A stretch of 5,663 nt of DNA, from positions 1,897 through 7,559 of the forward strand of contig DKKR01000031.1 of the NCBI GenBank assembly GCA_002455375.1. Reading direction: 5' to 3'. The position numbers and the translations under genes were made by a program. Below the pieces are notes generated by a model. It was not told where the DNA came from. It saw only the letters and a list, made by a program, of their open reading frames with translations, and searched no databases. Positions 4,815 to 5,663 of the stretch are shown here, piece after piece. The stretch's first letter is position 1, and each line of letters opens with the position of its first letter. This DNA is from Bacteroidetes bacterium UBA6661. GTDB lineage: Bacteria > Bacteroidota > Bacteroidia > AKYH767-A > OLB10.

Positions 4815-5663
4815 AAAAACAGATTCATTCACAAAAAAACTTTTTGTGCTTGCTGTAATATTCGTATTAACATCCGCCCCTTTTGCTTTTGCCCAAAAAG
4901 GCAGCCTCGAACTTTTAGGCAACGTTAAACAAAACGGTAAAGGCCTTGAAGGAGCTGAAATCAGTATAATGAAAGGTAATGAACAGGTGGACAATATTCT
5001 CTCCGGAAATGGAGGAAAGTTTATTATCAACCTCGACCTGGATGCCGTTTTTACACTGGTATTTTCAAAAGCAGGATGTGTTACTAAGTCAATCGTATTT
5101 GATACCCGCGTACCTGAGCCTGTTAAAAATCAATTGCTGTCTAACCGAAAATTCGGGATTGAATTATTTAAAGTGCCAGAAGGTGTTGAGCAACCTAAGG
5201 AGTTGGCCAAGCCTGTTGCCAAATGGAGTTGGAACGATGCTTATGACGATTTTGATTATGACTTAGAGTACAGCAATGCCCGTAAGCAAGAAAACGAAGT
5301 GGTTAAAAAGCAATTGGAAGAAATGGCTATTGTGCAGGAGAAGCAGAAAAAAGATTCGTTGGCAAAAGCACGTTTGGATTCAATCAATCAGGCTAAGGCA
5401 GATGAACAGGCACGACTGGCAGAACTGGCAGCAAAAAAGGCAGAAGAAGCCAAACAGAAAAAAATAGAAGAAGAGAGATTAGCAGCTTTGAGTGCTGCTA
5501 AAAAGCATGAGGAAGACAGTTTGCGTGCAGCACAACTAAAAGCAGATGCAATAGAGCGTGCACGATTGGCGGCATTAGAAAAAGCCCGTAAGGATAGTAT
5601 TGCAAAAGCAAATGCACTTGCCGAACAATTGGCACGTGAGCAGGCAATAGAGCAAAAGCGGTT
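4804..5663 (+). CDS. Exported protein with CNA-B-like beta-sandwich and long coiled coil, N-terminal part (cut by window edge)
   Basis: 286 codons with no stop before the window ends. Residues 1-30 form a Sec signal peptide: K4, K5, K11 and K12, then a hydrophobic core LFVLAVIFVLTSAPFAFA with an AFA cleavage site before Gln31, and no lipobox cysteine. Residues about 35-102 resemble the CNA-B/carboxypeptidase-regulatory-like fold found in many Bacteroidota surface proteins: G-x-V, G-x-x-L-E-G-A-E-I, a middle G-N-G-G-K-F-I-I-N-L, and F-T-L-V-F-S-K-A-G-x-V-T-K. A short acidic aromatic stretch follows (W-S-W-N-D-A-Y-D-D-F-D-Y-D, 141-153). From about 160 to the edge the sequence is almost purely K, E, A, R, Q, D, S and L, a predicted coiled coil with repeated K/E-D-S-L/I and R-L-A-x-L units. 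Function is unknown: an envelope scaffold or periplasm-spanning protein is plausible, and the missing C-terminus could hold an OmpA-like or other anchor domain. The ATG overlaps the lyase gene by 11 bp. Confidence 0.85.
   Translation, partial: MSIKKTDSFTKKLFVLAVIFVLTSAPFAFAQKGSLELLGNVKQNGKGLEGAEISIMKGNEQVDNILSGNGGKFIINLDLDAVFTLVFSKAGCVTKSIVFDTRVPEPVKNQLLSNRKFGIELFKVPEGVEQPKELAKPVAKWSWNDAYDDFDYDLEYSNARKQENEVVKKQLEEMAIVQEKQKKDSLAKARLDSINQAKADEQARLAELAAKKAEEAKQKKIEEERLAALSAAKKHEEDSLRAAQLKADAIERARLAALEKARKDSIAKANALAEQLAREQAIEQKR

Noticed and set aside
4979..5467. Two plus-strand frames (4979-5266 and 5276-5467), the second rich in Lys, Arg and Trp
   Set aside because: Both are out-of-frame readings of the exported coiled-coil gene, whose own frame is open from 4804 to the window end with a signal peptide and a domain. 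The basic composition comes from shifted Lys/Glu/Ala codons.
5280..5663. Coiled-coil region considered as TolA or as a DNA tandem repeat
   Set aside because: The N-terminus is a cleavable signal peptide plus a CNA-B-like domain, unlike TolA's membrane anchor. The repeated protein units are degenerate and unevenly spaced at the DNA level, so no true tandem repeat is present.

Overview
The window looks like a chromosomal segment from a member of the Bacteroidota. This rests on the AT-rich sequence, weak or absent Shine-Dalgarno sites, several TAnnTTTG-type -7 elements just ahead of genes, the character of the HMG-CoA lyase and SmpB proteins, and a secreted protein with the Lys/Asp/Ser/Ala-rich coiled coil common in that phylum. 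The genus cannot be named from the sequence alone.

Left half, minus strand (about 2716 down to 1). Three genes read leftward in close succession. The first encodes a DtxR/MntR-type metal-dependent repressor. The second encodes an Nramp (MntH-type) Mn2+/Fe2+ transporter carrying an extra C-terminal universal stress protein (UspA) domain. The third is the 5' end of smpB, cut by the window edge. The repressor stop and a transporter ATG share an ATGA overlap, so the two are probably translationally coupled. The likely logic is metal homeostasis: the repressor senses Mn/Fe and controls its own operon with the importer, and the Usp domain may add nucleotide-linked control of transport.

Centre (2717-2831). 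A 115-bp divergent intergenic region separates the repressor from pyrD. It holds a 16-bp inverted repeat, TTTAGA-ttcg-TCTAAA, laid out like a DtxR-family operator. It also holds a second near-perfect 18-bp palindrome next to the repressor start, and -7 promoter elements on both strands.

Right half, plus strand (2832-5663). It begins with a class 2 (quinone-linked) dihydroorotate dehydrogenase (pyrD). After a 93-bp gap comes a hydroxymethylglutaryl-CoA lyase whose only usable start appears to be TTG. An 11-bp overlap then leads into the 5' part of an exported protein with a signal peptide, a CNA-B/carboxypeptidase-regulatory-like beta-sandwich and a long coiled coil, running off the right edge. 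These three do not form an obvious pathway.

Most of the window is ordinary core genome. The parts that merit a second look are the Nramp-Usp fusion with its predicted twelfth membrane segment, the candidate operator architecture, and the unusual start of the HMG-CoA lyase gene. I saw no RNA genes, CRISPR arrays, insertion sequences or clear terminators.
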